Shown: positions 22,912-36,200 of the stretch, piece after piece
Layout of the letters: each line of letters opens with the position of its first letter
How positions within the stretch are numbered: the stretch's first letter is position 1
Source: Cokeromyces recurvatus
Lineage: Eukaryota; Mucoromycota; Mucoromycetes; Mucorales; Mucoraceae
DNA length: 64,000 nt
Direction of reading: 5' to 3'
Assembly (NCBI RefSeq): GCF_025118155.1
Contig: NW_026251387.1
Coordinates: 2,234,496 to 2,298,495 of the forward strand
The notes under the pieces: generated by a model
The model's database searches: none
Told to the model about the DNA's origin: nothing
Seen by the model: the letters and a program-made list of their open reading frames with translations, nothing else
Position numbers and translations under genes: made by a program

Positions 22912-24499
22912 ACAATATGTATATCAAACAGAAACAATAATTGAAAAAAAAAAAAAAAAAAAAATTGTTTTAAATTTTTCAGATGACAGGCAAAAAAAAA
23001 AGAGGGGGGCTATATCCAGAATAACTAAATCAAAGAAGGAATTTACCGCCAATAAAATTACTATTTACATTTATGCTGTTATATTATTTATAATAAGCTT
23101 ATATTTTATTTCTATCACATTATTAAGGTCAAACAATTATCTATAATGATGAGCATAATAAAGCTTTAACAATGTCAAAAGGTGTTATAGTTCTCTATTA
23201 TTACAAATTCATCTTTTTTTTAATAAGAATTAAATCTAATAAAGAGAATAAATCATATAAAACTTGCAATTATAGTCTTTGTCTGATATTAGTATTATTA
23301 TCAATAACCTAACTTATATTATCTCGTATCTCAAGAAGTAATAAAACGACACAAATATCATGATTTTAGTGGTTTTCAGGTATACCTTTTGAAGCAGCTG
23401 GGAGAGACAAATGATTATACTGAAAACTTTGGTAATGACAACTAACCTTTCTCGTTAGCAATTGTAACTGGTAGACTAAGCTTATCAGGCACCACCAAAT
23501 GTCAGCTATACTACAGAATCAATAATAAGTTAGTAGGTTGATTCGATGTTTACTTGAACACTGATAATAATATTAAATTATTATTATTAAATATCCTTTT
23601 TATTAGAGTATTAGTTTTTTTTTTTTTTCCTTCTTCGATTCTATTCCTTTAATACTTTTGAAATAATTTTTTTCTTCTGTTCTGTTTGTTTGCATTAAAG
23701 TTAACATGTCATGTATAATTAGGTTAATTATCATAAAATAATATTTGACAATACAAATAATTGTACAAGATAATAGAAATAAAAATGAAGGATGAATTAA
23801 AATAAACAAAAATAAAATAACACAAAATAACAAAGCATGTATAAAGGTAATAAATATCAATAGCAAATATTAAATAATACTAATAACATTACTAATGTAA
23901 TTAACTAATAAATTATAACTTAAATAACTGAGACTACTTGGACAAATTTTTCTTTTATCTTCATTTTACTTTGCTCTATCTTATTTTCATTTTCATTATA
24001 AATACCATCATTTTTTTTTTAGACAATCAAATAGTTTGTACTATCTGCCTATATCACTATTTTGCTGCAGGAAAGGTCGAGTTTTAATTAAGAATTAGAC
24101 GGACAGTGTCATGAATTTAATACGTTTGTGGTGCTCTTTTAAACTGAATCTTGATTTGATCTCTATTGTTCTTAACGTTATACCCAAGACTTATACAGCG
24201 ATAAAGAATATCTTGTTATAAAATAAATATTAAGCTGTTTTCCAGTTCCTTTTCTATTTCTTTTTTTTTTTACATTTGATATCGTTTTAACAAACAATAT
24301 TCAATACAATAATCTACAAGGGCAAGCTCAATGTCGAGATCATAGCTTGAGGAAAACGCCTTTGTTTTAATTTTTTTGGAAAAATATGATATATAGTTAA
24401 AATTAAAAGACCGTAGATACAATTCTATTGGTCAAGTCACGTGATTTCAAATAAAATTATAATTATGTTATTTTTTTCTTATATTCTAATATTAACTCC
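22912..24499. other. Intergenic region without recognised genes
   Basis: About 1.6 kb of AT-rich sequence between the tRNase Z promoter and the tRNA gene. Short open frames here have no recognisable motifs. I see nothing that I can support. Confidence 0.55.
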
Positions 24500-24573
24500 G
24501 CCCGCTTGGCCTAATTGGATAAGGCATCCGTCTTCTAAACGGAAGATTAGGGGTTCGACCCCCCTAGTGGGTA
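24500..24573 (+). tRNA. tRNA-Arg (anticodon TCT)
   Basis: A full cloverleaf can be drawn by eye. The acceptor stem GCCCGCT pairs with AGTGGGT (with G-T wobble at the ends), followed by discriminator A. The D arm is GCCT/AGGC. The anticodon stem TCCGT/ACGGA encloses loop CTTCTAA with anticodon TCT. The T arm is AGGGG-TTCGACC-CCCCT. It is 74 nt with no intron and no encoded CCA, and it reads AGA, a preferred Arg codon in AT-rich genomes. The T-rich stretch shortly downstream (ATTTTATTTTTTG) suits RNA polymerase III termination. Confidence 0.95.
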
Positions 24574-25550
24574 AATTCGTTTTGGAAATTTTATTTTTTG
24601 ACTGATGTGCTCTTGGGTTCTGTATCTTTTGTATAATGCATGTTATAAAGATTCAGATAAATTAGAACACCATGTTCCTTGAGTTAATGTTTCTCTTCAG
24701 AATCAACATGTAGTTGTCCTACTATGTTTTTGAATTATATTTGGGTATTTTAACTTGGTAATACAAGTCAAAATGTTTTTATTTATTGCTTGTTGAAGCG
24801 CATAAAAGTAATGTAAAAACGAACAGATGTAAAATTCAGGTTTTTATACGATAATCAAATAATGAAAATAATATTAGACATATGTATTTCAACAACTCTC
24901 CCTTTTTGATTACTTTTTTTTTTTCCCTTTTAGCGCTTTGCTACATTTATTATTAAAATAGCAACGTGTTTATTAATACTATTAGTGGGTTCTTTTCGAT
25001 CTTTTTCTTTTGAATTAACTATTCTGCCTTGGTGTATTACAATATAAGTCCAACCAAATAGAGAAAAAAATATTTTCTGGCTGCATTTTTTATACAGATG
25101 AAAGGACAATAAGGTTCCATCATAGCTTAAGTTTATATAATAGATTATATCATATCTAATTGGTTGGTTCATAAAATAGTATTGCTTATATATTATATAT
25201 TTTACAATATATATGACATTACTTAGATTCGTCCATATCATATTAACTATCTGGTTTAAACCATAAGTCCTATATATTTTATTATCCGTTTCACCAAAAG
25301 AACAAAACAAAATTAATTTGTTTGGATTTTAAGTTTTGGCATTTTGATCCAATTAAATTTTTTTTCTTTAGAACCAAACAAGGGACAGCATTTTCCAGCT
25401 ATAAAAGGATACTTTTTATAAGAAGTCACAAATAACTGTCACATTATTACTCCTGCATTCTTTATATACATTTTTTTTTTTTTTTTTTTTTATTTTTTTG
25501 ATCTTTAATCTCTCATTTCATTCTTGATCATAAATAATTAAAAAAAAGAG
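24574..25550. other. Intergenic region
   Basis: AT-rich spacer between the tRNA and the helicase gene, with a T tract near 25471-25490 close to the helicase start. No gene recognised. Confidence 0.55.
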
Positions 25551-27688
25551 ATGCCCAGCCCAACTTCATCTAAAGAATGTAATATAGGTTTATAATAATA
25601 AGTTTTATATGATAATATACTTATTTTTTTTTTAAAAAATTAGCTCGTAGTGACAGAAAGGAAAGAAAAGATAAGAAAGAAAAATCTTCTCGTAAGCGTG
25701 AGAGAGACGATCGTAAAGCCAAGGAGATCATTGATGATGTTGATGTTACCTCTAATCTCAATTCTGCTGCAACCTCTACTGTATCTTCTGTAACTGGTAC
25801 TCCCGAACCTGAAACTAAAAAACGTAAGGTCGTAGAAGAGACAGAAAAGAATAACGATGAAATTCCTGAAAAGCTTCGTCTTAGCAATTTCCGTATTTCT
25901 CAAAATACAATTGATAATCTTGCTTTAAAGGGCATTAAATCTCTTTTCGAAATTCAGGCTGCTACTTTTGATACTATTTATGATGGAAAAGATGTGCTTG
26001 CTCGTGCTCGTACAGGTACTGGTAAAACATTAGCTTTTGCTTTACCTGTTATTGAGAGATTGGCTCTTGATAAGGAATATAAAGAACGTCGTGGTCGTTC
26101 TCCTCGTGTACTTGTGCTTTGTCCTACTCGTGATCTTGCCAAGCAAGTTTGTGGTGATTTTGAGCAAATTTCAGGTAACCGTCTCAAGTCATTGCCTGTT
26201 TATGGTGGTGTTCCCTACAGTGAGCAAACCTCTGTTTTTAGAGAAGGTGTTGATGTTGTTGTTGGTACTCCTGGTCGTATTCTTGATCACATCAAATTTG
26301 GCAACATGAAGTTAAAGGATCTTAAATTTATTGTTCTTGATGAAGCTGATGAAATGTTAGATGCTCGTGGTTTTGAGGAAGACATGTTTAATTTATTATC
26401 TCATATTCAAGAACAAAAAACTTCCCGTGACTATCAAACTTTATTATTTTCAGCCACCGTTCCTGAATCTGTAATGGAAACTATCAAGCGTTTCTTAAAA
26501 GAAGACTATGAGCGTATTGATTTGATCGGAAATGCAAAAAATAGAACAAATACTAACATTCGCCATATTGCTATGCCATCATCTTACAACACTCGTGCTG
26601 ATATTATTGGTGATGTTGTTAATGTCTATGGCCGAAGTGGTTTAACTGTTATTTTCTGTGCTACAAAGGCGGACGCTAATGAATTAGGTGCTCATGATAA
26701 GATTAAGCAAGATGCAGCTGTTTTACATGGTGATATTGCTCAAGCTTCTCGTGAAGCTACTATGAAAGCTTTCCGTGAAGGTAAATACAAATGTATTGTA
26801 TGCACAGATGTTCTTGCCCGTGGTTTGGATATTCCCCAAGTTGATTTAGTTATTAATTGTCAACCACCAAAGGATACAGAATCTTATGTTCATCGTTCTG
26901 GTCGTACTGGTCGTGCTGGTCGTTCTGGTGTTTGTGTTACTTTCTTCAAGCCTATGGAAGAAGGACTTCTATCTTATATCTCTAAGCGTACTGGTGTTCA
27001 ATTTGAACATTTGTCCGCTCCTCGTCCTGAAGATATTATTGAGGCCACAACAGATGATGCCTTTAAATCGATTGATCTGGTTAAGCCAGACGTTTTACCC
27101 TATTTTGCTCAATCTGCAAAGAAATTAATCGAAAAACATGGTGCAGAAAATGCTGTTGCTGCTGCACTTGCTTTTATGACAGGTTATCATCAAGGTGTCC
27201 CTAGCCGTTCTCTTTTAACTTCTCAAGAAGGTCAAACTACTTTGTTCATGCAAATGCAATATACAATCCAACATCCTGGTTATGTACGTAATATTCTTAA
27301 TCGCGAATACCCCGAACTCGGTTATGATGACTTTAGAGGATGGCGTATGACACAAGATATGAAAGGTGTCGTATTTGATATTAAGTCTGACAAATGTGAA
27401 GTTCAAGAAGATGGCTCTGTACTTTTAGCTGGTAGACCTTGGAATAACCGTAATATAACTTTGTCTGCTCCATCTAGTTTACCTCCTCTTCAAGAACGTG
27501 ATACCAGAGGTGGTCGTGGTGGCAACAGTTACAATAATAACGGACGAGGCAATAGTTATGGCAACAATAGAAATCGTGGTGGCAATAGTAGCTATGGTTA
27601 TGGTGGTGGACGTAACAATAATAATAGCTATGGTAATGGTGGACGTAACAATAATAGTTACGGAAATAGAAAGACTTGGAATAATTAA
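25551..27688 (+). CDS. DEAD-box RNA helicase of the DDX21/Gu type with GUCT domain
   Basis: Two exons (25551-25578, 25644-27688) encode 690 aa. The N-terminus is Lys/Glu-rich with a TKKRKV nuclear-signal-like patch. Core motifs appear in order: Q-motif region FEIQAATFDTIY, motif I ARTGTGKT, PTRDLAKQV, TPGRILDH, motif II DEAD, motif III SAT, then ARGLDIPQVD and motif VI HRSGRTGRAGR. After the helicase core comes a GUCT domain (about LTSQEGQTTLFMQM to RGWRMTQDMKGVVF), found in DDX21, DDX50 and plant PRH75-type nucleolar helicases. The tail is a Gly-Asn-Arg-rich low-complexity RNA-binding region. A role in rRNA processing is inferred from the family. GUCT helicases are absent from yeast but present in Mucoromycota and animals. 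Confidence 0.92.
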
Positions 27689-27823
27689 AATAATATTATA
27701 TTACATATACATTTATATATTTTTTATTTGAGATTAGACTTTGTATCATGGCATTGTATAATAAATTTCATCATTGTTATTTATCCCCCTTTTTTTTTTA
27801 TACAAATATATAAACTTATTTCA

Positions 27824-28468
27824 TTAATTGGGCTTTTCCATAATTTTGTAGTCTGGCTTTTTCCAAAATCCTGAAGTTTGTATTTTTATTTCAGGTAATT
27901 GTTGAATTGTAGCTGGTAATCGAATAGATTTCAGATTACTATCATTTGTAATGCTACTATTTTCATTATCAGTTAAGGTCATTTGAGTAGGTAGAGATTG
28001 CCAATGGACAGTCTAATTTAAGAACGGTTAACAACAAATTCATTTAATAATATATGCATATATAGTATACTTGAGCATGCGTTCCCAAATTCATGAAATC
28101 TGAAAATGGAATAATAAGATTACTTGATTTCCAACGTTCATAAAGTGCTCTCTTTTCTGAATTGCCTAAAATGTCATATGCAGCTTTAATCTTTTCAAAT
28201 TCTTTAGAGCCTAAGTAACTTAAAATCAATAAAACAATATATACAGTTTTATTATTATTATTATTACTTACTTGAAGGGGACTTATCAGGATGATGAATA
28301 AGAGCTAAACGTCTATATTCAGTTTTTATTTGTTCTGGCTATATAAAAGTAAACTTAATAAACATTATTGATAAATTCTTTTTGTTAAATACGTACCGAA
28401 CTGGTATCTACACAGTTTAATATAGAATATAAGTCCTCTTCTTTTTTTAAAGCAAATATTGATTGCAT
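27824..28468 (-). CDS. DNAJC12-like J-domain protein
   Basis: Four exons on the minus strand (28468-28397, 28338-28272, 28210-28071, 28012-27824) encode 155 aa. The J domain starts almost at the N-terminus: EDLYSILNCVDTSSPEQIKT, LALIHHPDKSPS with the HPD motif, then FEKIKAAYDILGNSEKRALY. It is followed by ERWKSSNLIIPFSDFMNLG and a VHWQS segment. This short layout, with a W-x-S-S segment after the J domain and a conserved C-terminal tail ending in FWKKPDYKIMEKPN, resembles animal DNAJC12. It should stimulate Hsp70 ATPase. No membrane or signal segment is seen. It is convergent with the helicase gene, with about 135 bp between stops. Confidence 0.85.
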
Positions 28469-31147
28469 TTAAAAGTGAAAAAAAAAAAAAACTATGCAGC
28501 ACAAAAGAAAAAAAAAAGGCGTGCTAACTAATGACTGGATAAGTTCAAGTATAAGTTGTTTTTATTGTACAAATAAGTAAAGTCATATTTATTTGCTTCT
28601 TGTCTTTTTCTAGCCAAGAAACAGTCCATCATACTTATGCTTTTTGAATAGTGTCAAAGTACTCTTTTCGTTCAACTCATTAATCCACATCTCGATACTT
28701 TGTTTGTCTTTAAGGATCTTTTAAATGGATTTACTATATAGGTATAAACAATATGTTGTAAATTAAGATAATTTATAATAAATACGCATGAAAGCAATAT
28801 GCCACTATTTGTTTTTAAATATTTCAAGTTTATCTTTACCAAGTCTAGAAGATGCTCTTAATAAATATTCTATTCATATGCAACCAATATTCTTCAGTAA
28901 AGAGTCTCAACCTAATAGTATCTTTAACGTCAAGAGGATTGTTATCAGGATGGACTTATCTTTATTTCAATAAAATAGACTCGACTATTATTGAACACTA
29001 GATAATAGCAGAAGGTCAACCAATATTAATTGATTAGCTTTTTTAATATAAAATTTTCTATCTATAACTACTGTCTGAATATTCAGTAAACTGTGTGATA
29101 TTAGATGTTCCTTTGATAGTAAAAGATAATCATTTTTAGATACTATTGGCTTCATTACGTAGTCATATAGATATATAGTCGAAGCAACAGGTGAAAGGTT
29201 TACACAAGGAACATCTTTAAATTGCTTTTTTTCTCATAGTGAATATAGTTAGTAAGCTTCCTAACAATAATGGCAAGTCAAACAATAAAGTCATTTTTAA
29301 ATATTAAGATAAATATCCATAGTAGGTACAAAACAATCTGGAAGAAAAAGTGTAGACAAACATAATTAGTGTTAATATCGAATTCCTAACATATTTAAAA
29401 ATAGCAGTAAAATAGTCTATAAGTCAGAAATTTCGTTAAAATTGAATTTGTATTTATTTATAACTAATGTTTGTATAAAGGAATTAGAAGAAATAGAACT
29501 TCGTATTATATGCGTGCTCATAGAACAATATAAAGCTGGAATCATTTGAGTATAATTTTAGCCTAAAATAAATATTGGCTTTAAGTATTTAAGAGACATA
29601 GTAAAATAAAACTTCCTTTATTATTACTTCTATGTCAAGTTATACTCAATACCCATCTATTCAATAGTTACTATGTCTTGTAAAGCTTTAATAAGATGCC
29701 AATCTGTATCTTTGAGGGGAAAAAAATTAGAATATAATATTTAATAATTTGGGACGCCTTTACTTTTTGCTTCTTATCTCTATGGTCGACTCGATTTGAC
29801 GTCTGCTAGTGGTAGAATTAATCATTTCTGCTGCTTTCTTTATATCCATAACCATCAACTCTGCTTCTGCAACTGGTCGCTCATAGTTGATCTTCATCAA
29901 GGTCGGACCAAATAGAAATATAAGAATGTTTTATTTTTAGTTTGTAATAATAAATTTAGAATATTAAAGATAAATGGGATTTTATATCTTATGACTGTAT
30001 ATTAATGGTTAAATTAACTATTGTCTGGACATAGTATATAGCCCTATTACTCCTGTCAGATATAAAAAATTAATAAACTAATGAGTCAAAGATAACCTTA
30101 TTATTTATCAGATACTAGTCTGTAACAATTTCATGACCCATAAAAGCATGTTTTTATATCTTAACATGAATATGGGCTAACTATAGTCGGCTAGAGATTT
30201 TTGTCTCAAAGTAGCTTTATCATGAACACTAATAACAACTTACTACAATTAACATAATTGTTACTTCATCAGATGGAAGAGCTTAAAGATCACTATCAAT
30301 AAGACAATCATTCATTTTTTTTTTCTTTAGAATTAACACGCGTTGTTTATAACTTTATTTTTCTATAATTCAAAATAATTTCGTAGTTGTTTACTAATTA
30401 TCCTTAATAAACATATTTTAGGTTCCAACTCTGTAAACATTATGATGATTAGCTCCTTTATATATAGATTAACTGATTGTGTACTAGGTATATTCTGCAA
30501 AATACAATGTTATAAGATAAAATTGACTGTACAGAGATATTTATCTTTTATATTAATTTACTTCCATATCGTTGACATGAAATAATGAAAAGCAAACAGA
30601 TGCCTAACAAAATAGAATACCTTTTATAAACATTACTTGAAGTATGCGCATGTATAACTTAACAAAAGAAAAAAAAAACTCTATAACCAACTCTTAAAAG
30701 AATCATTTACACTTTTAGATATTTATTAATCTAGTTAGTTAGGATCTATCTTAGTTAATCAAATAGCATTAAATTAGTATAGAAAATTGTACATTTAGAA
30801 GTCTGTGAATCAAGTGACAGTTAAATAAAATAAGCACTGATATGTCTTTTTTAATATCAATTTTGTCTCCTATGAGTCTTAATAATAAATAAAATGGCTA
30901 AACGAAAGTACGAACTATGTTAAGTTAAATAAAAATGATAGTTTGAAAAGGTATTTATTATTAAAAATTACCTTACTAATGCCATTTTAATCGACATATG
31001 TGGAATATTAAATAACGGTTATTTACGAAAATAGTTACAAATATACATATTATACATTATATATACATTATACATGTATTTAAGAATTATCGATTTAATA
31101 TCCCAATAATGCATTCAAATATAAATTAAAGAATGGAAAAATCTTGA

Positions 31148-31203
<56 letters not shown>

Positions 31204-31632
31204 TATGCAGTTAATAATATATCAATTCAATATATGTATCCATGCATATTCACATATATCTTTAATTATTATATATACTAAATACTTACATGATGAAACA
31301 AACAAAGCTTCCTTCCCCCCCTTCTTTATATGATCTAACTTAATGTCGATGATAAATTATATATAATGAAATCGTAATGCAGATGTCAAAATAAGGAAAA
31401 GTAAGTCGTGTTATTTATGCAATTATATGAAAATTTATCATCTTTGATAAGCAATAAAATATTCATTCTTAGCAACTACCAGTTTTGGACATATTACAAT
31501 GAAGGAGTTCAATAATTTGCATATATTACTACTTTCAATATATCTTAAAGTCCAGGCCGATCATATAAATATAACTATATAATATTTACATATACATGTA
31601 TATAAATTGATAATTATTTGTATTCTCTCTCT

Positions 31633-31679
<47 letters not shown>

Positions 31680-31696
31680 CTTTTTATTTAATCTTT
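28469..31696. other. Gene-poor 3.2 kb region with faint decayed coding traces
   Basis: No intact gene is visible. The minus strand has two short protein-like remnants: about 28735-28600 (contains KQSIEMWINELNEKSTLTLF then a stop) and 29925-29765 (contains LFGPTLMKINYERP then AAEMINSTTSRRQIEST). The second recalls the end of a RhoGAP domain. Elsewhere the sequence is AT-rich with stops in all frames. Long homopolymers lie at 31151-31201 (51 A) and 31636-31677 (42 T), just ahead of the zinc-finger gene. Confidence 0.5.
29765..29925 (-). pseudogene. Possible RhoGAP domain remnant
   Basis: A minus-strand stretch of about 50 codons contains ILIFLFGPTLMKINYERPVA and ends in EIRSKK and a stop. The FGPTLM core resembles the conserved FGPTLmr motif near the end of RhoGAP domains, followed at the expected spacing by a helix. 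No upstream exon could be assembled and stops precede it. A chance ORF is possible. Confidence 0.3.
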
Positions 31697-32855
31697 ATGA
31701 ACATGCAATATACTTCATCTTTTCAATTACATTTCTCTTCTCCTTCATATCCATTAATGCAGTTTGATTATAATTCTGTAGTGTCTCCTCCATTAACACC
31801 TACTGTTTCACCTTCAAATTCAATAGTGATAGATACAAGTAGTAGTTTTAATAGCTTGAGTGATAGAAGAAATGATACATTGTATAACAATAGATTTAGC
31901 ACATCAAATAATTCATCAAAAAATATCTTATCAAAAGCTCCTTATCCTCAACATAAACATGTATGTCGTTTTCAATTTTGCGGCTGGAGTTTTAAGCGTT
32001 ATGAGCATTTAAAAAGACACATGCTTGTTCACACAGGAGAAAGACCCCATTTATGCCATTTTCCAGGCTGTGGTAAAAGTTTTAGTCGATCAGATAATTT
32101 TCATGCTCATTATCGTACACATACAAAGAAAAAATTATCAAAAAAGCGTAATACAAAAGCTACTAGTGTAACTGCAATTGAACGTCAGCTTAGTAGTAAA
32201 TTTAATACAACCACTACTTCTGCTGCTAGTAGCATTGCTACTAATGCAGTCGCTGCAGTGGCTGCATCTCAACATCTTGGATCTTCTGGTTCTGTTTATT
32301 ACAATACAAACTTATCGAACTATCGATCAGAGGTACAACAATATATATACATACTCTAATTTATTCTATATTAATTCTCTCTTTTATTGCTAGATCAGTG
32401 ATTATTTAAAGGCATATACATTTCATCCAACTACACCATCTATTATGAATTTTGATATACAACAAACATCATCAATAAGTCCAACTTCATCTCCAACCCC
32501 ATCTTTATCATTATTAAATCATGAACAATCAATTAATACATTCATTTCTTTATCGAATAATAATATGTATACTGCTTCTCCCCCTAAAATACAATCATTA
32601 GAATCTTCTAAAAAGACAAACACTACTAATAAGAAACGACAATTATCAAATAATAGTAATAAAATTCATATATGTCCTTTATCGGAATGTCAACGTCAAT
32701 TTAAACGCTTTGAACATCTTAAAAGACATATGAAGGTTCATACTTTGGAAAGACCATTTAGTTGTTCTTATCCTGGTTGTCAAAAAAATTTTTCTCGATC
32801 TGATAATTTATCACAGCATATAAAAACTCACGAAAAAAAAAAGAAAAAGATGTAA
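31697..32855 (+). CDS. C2H2 zinc-finger transcription factor with two duplicated finger pairs
   Basis: Two exons (31697-32332, 32394-32855) encode 365 aa. The ATG at 31697 is chosen because the frame upstream only translates a poly(T) run. Four CX4CX12HX3H fingers occur as two pairs, at about residues 90-112/120-142 and 306-328/336-358. Each pair has the same plan: a first finger with FKRxEHLKRHMxVHT and a second with FSRSDNxxxH, which is the kind of pair seen in Ste12-type and Msn2-type fungal regulators. The STE homeodomain-like region of Ste12 is absent. The N-terminus and linker are Ser/Asn/Thr-rich and contain [11 protein letters not shown], and the second linker is Lys-rich. Both pairs keep all zinc ligands. 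The target genes are unknown. Confidence 0.85.
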
Positions 32856-33293
32856 ATAATCTTGAAATAAAAAAATTCTTTTTTTTTTTTGGTTTTTTCC
32901 ATTTTCTCTTACTAATTAAACAATAAAATAATATATTAATATTTCTTTAATTTACTTTTGTTGTACCTTTTTTTTTTCAAGTAGAAAAATCTGGGGAAAA
33001 ATTTATTCAAGCTTATCTTCACCACTATTGTAATTTCCCCAACTTACTATGTTGGGGGTTCAATAATAAAAGTACGGTAAAACCTCCTAAACCAGTTTTT
33101 AGACCTCGGTGGCAAACCTTATATAGAAGTCTATACTATTCTTCCCAGATAGCAAGTCACACAAAGCTAAAAAAAATATAAACTTACTTCATGTCATTTA
33201 TTTTATGTATATTTCCATCTCCTTCATTCCCCCTTTTTTTTTCTTTTTCTTCATTTCTTTTTCTCTTTATTTTTTTTTTATTATCAAAATATT
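32856..33293. other. Promoter region of ATP-citrate lyase, with a small hairpin
   Basis: It holds a perfect 7-bp stem, CCCCAAC (33037-33043) with GTTGGGG (33051-33057), then GTACGGTAAAACCTCC and AGACCTCGGTGG near 33073-33112. Pyrimidine-rich tracts run up to the start codon. The ACCTC-containing words resemble termini of pogo/Tigger-type elements, but no transposase or second terminus is seen. Confidence 0.4.
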
Positions 33294-36200
33294 ATGTCTG
33301 CTAAACCTATTAGAGAATATGATGGTAAGCTTTTATTAGCCTACCATCTTTTACGTGCACCTCTTGTTGGTCAGCAAGAAGATAGTACTTCTCTTTTTAC
33401 CCCGGCTGCTACAAAATTAGCCCATATCAATGTAGATACTTCACTTTTAAATGATCGTCCTGCTTTTGAAGATGCATTGAAGCGTCAACTTGATAATCTT
33501 GAACAATCTCATCCTTGGTTATTGACTGACAAATTGGTTGCTAAACCTGACCAACTAATTAAACGTAGAGGAAAACATGGCCTTTTAACTCTTAATAAAG
33601 ATTGGTCAGAGGCTCGTAAATGGATAGAAGAACGTGCAGGAAAGGAAATTAAAGTAAGTTGATAAACGTTTGATTTTAATCGTCAGCGTTAAATCATTAC
33701 GGAGTGTATGGGATTATAAAGAAAAAAGACTGAAATTAGAGGAATTAAAAAAAAAAAGAGATGAAATTTCTATTTTTGGAATTAATCAGTTACTGAATAA
33801 TCCTTTTAGATTGAAAGGACGATTGGTATTCTTAAAACATTTTTGGTTGAGCCCTTTACTCCTCACCCGGCTAATACCGAATATTATATTTGTATAAACT
33901 CCGTTCGTGAAGGTGATTATATCCTTTTTACTCATGAGGGTGGTATTGATATCGGTGATGTTGATGCTAAAGCTTTAAAGCTTTTGATCCCTGTTGTTGC
34001 CTCTGAGTTTCCTTCAGCTGAAACCATTAAGAATACTCTTCTTAAAGATGTTCCTGAATTCAAACAGAATGTACTTGTAGACTTTATTCGTCGACTTTAC
34101 GCTGTTTATGTTGATCTTCATTTTACTTATCTTGAAATAAACCCTTTGGTTGTTACTGATCCCGTTGAAGGACAAAATCCTCAGGTGATGTATCTTGATT
34201 TAGCTGCTAAACTTGATCAAACTGCTGAATTCGAAGCTGGTCCTAAATGGGCTATTGCTAGAGCTCCTCAAAATATCGGACTTGCTCCACCTGCTGACTC
34301 ACAAAATGTTGATCACGGCCCTCCTATGGAATTCCCGGCCCCTTTCGGTCGTGAATTGACACGTGAAGAAGCTTACATTCAAGAATTAGATGGAAAGACA
34401 GGTGCCTCTCTTAAATTGACTGTTCTTAACCGTGATGGTCGTATTTGGACTATGGTAGCTGGTGGTGGTGCCTCTGTCGTTTACTCTGATGCTATCGCTG
34501 CTTTAGGATATGCTAATGAACTTGCTAATTATGGTGAATATTCGGGTGCTCCTACTGAGACTCAAACTTACGAATACGCGAAAACCATTTTGGATTTAAT
34601 GACTCGCGGTGAAGTTAACCCTGAAGGCAAGCTCTTGTTCATTGGTGGTGGTATTGCCAACTTTACCAATGTTGCTACTACCTTTAAGGGTATTATTCGT
34701 GCTTTGACTGAATTCAAACAGGCACTTATCAATCATAAGGTTCGTATCTTTATTCGTCGTGGTGGTCCTAACTATCAGGAAGGTCTTCGTGCTATGCGTC
34801 AATTAGGTGAGACCCTTGGTGTTGAAATCCAAGTCTTTGGTCCTGAAACTCATATCACTGATATTGTCCCCTTAGCTTTAGAAGGTAAGGCTGCAAGCCT
34901 TCAAACTTCTAACACTAGTGCCTCCTCTGGTAATTTGTTCCAAGATCAAATCTTTGGCTCTGCCAATAATTCTGGCACTAACACTCCAAAGCTTACTCTT
35001 GCTGAAGATAATAATTCCCCAGCTAATCCTAATGACCGTATGACCTATTTCGCTGAGCAAGCTCAAGAAGAAACTGCTGAATGGTATCGTCCTTTCACTT
35101 CCAAGACACGTGCTTTCGTCTATGGTATGCAACCCCGTGCTGTACAAGGTATGCTTGATTTTGATTTTATGTGCAAGCGTGAAACCCCCTCTGTAGCTGC
35201 TATGGTCTATCCTTTTGGCGGCTCTCATGTTCAAAAGTTCTATTGGGGTACAAAGGAAACCTTAATTCCCGTGTTTACTACCCTTAAGGATGCTATCGAA
35301 AAGTTCCCAGAAGTTGATGTTGTCGTTAACTTTGCCTCTTGTCGTTCTGTCTTTGACTCTACTCGTGAGATCTTTAACTATTCTAATCAAATCAAGACAA
35401 TTGCCATTATTGCTGAGGGTGTCCCTGAACGCCGTGCTCGTCAATTATTACATGAAGCTGAAGCTCGTAAGGTGCTTGTTATTGGTCCTGCTACTGTAGG
35501 TGGCATTAAGCCTGGATGCTTCAAGATCGGTAACACGGGTGGTATGATGGATAATATTGTTTCTTCCAAACTTTATAGACCCGGATCTGTCGGTTATGTT
35601 TCCAAATCTGGTGGTATGTCGAATGAGTTGAACAATATCATTTCTCGTACTACGGATGGTGTCTATGAGGGAGTTGCGATTGGTGGTGATCGTTATCCAG
35701 GCTCTACTTTTATCGATCATTTATTACGTTATGAAGCCGATCCTAATTGTAAGATGCTTGTTTTACTTGGTGAAGTGGGTGGTATTGAGGAATATCGTGT
35801 TATTGAAGCTGTCAAGAGTGGAAAGATCAAGAAACCAATTGTTGCTTGGTGTATCGGTACCTGTGCCAAGATGTTTACTACTGATGTTCAATTTGGTCAT
35901 GCTGGCTCTATGGCAAACTCTGACTTGGAAACAGCTGATGCTAAGAACAATGCTATGCGTGCCGCTGGTATCGTTGTCCCTAAAACCTTTGAAGAGATGC
36001 CTTCAGCCCTTGCTGATACTTATTCTAAACTTGTTAAGGAAGGTGTTATTTATCCTCATCCTGAACCTGAAGTTCCCAAAATTCCTATCGATTATTCTTG
36101 GGCTCAAGAACTTGGTTTAGTTCGTAAGCCTGCTAGTTTTGTTTCTACCATTGTTGATGATAGAGGTCAAGAACTTTTATATGCAGGTATGAGAATTACT

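Noticed and set aside
31607..31696. N-terminal extension of the zinc-finger protein beginning at a TTG
   Set aside because: It would only translate a 42-nt T run into poly-Phe; the ATG at 31697 is the sensible start.
33030..33070. Possible tRNA because of GGGTTCAA
   Set aside because: No cloverleaf can be drawn; the word belongs to a 7-bp hairpin.
33670..33842. Frame of 75 codons between ATP-citrate lyase exons 1 and 2
   Set aside because: It lies in an intron with GTAAGT donor and TTTTAG acceptor; removing it restores the conserved enzyme sequence.
35656..36120. Plus-strand Leu/Val-rich frame of 154 codons
   Set aside because: Out-of-frame shadow of ATP-citrate lyase, produced by its biased codons.
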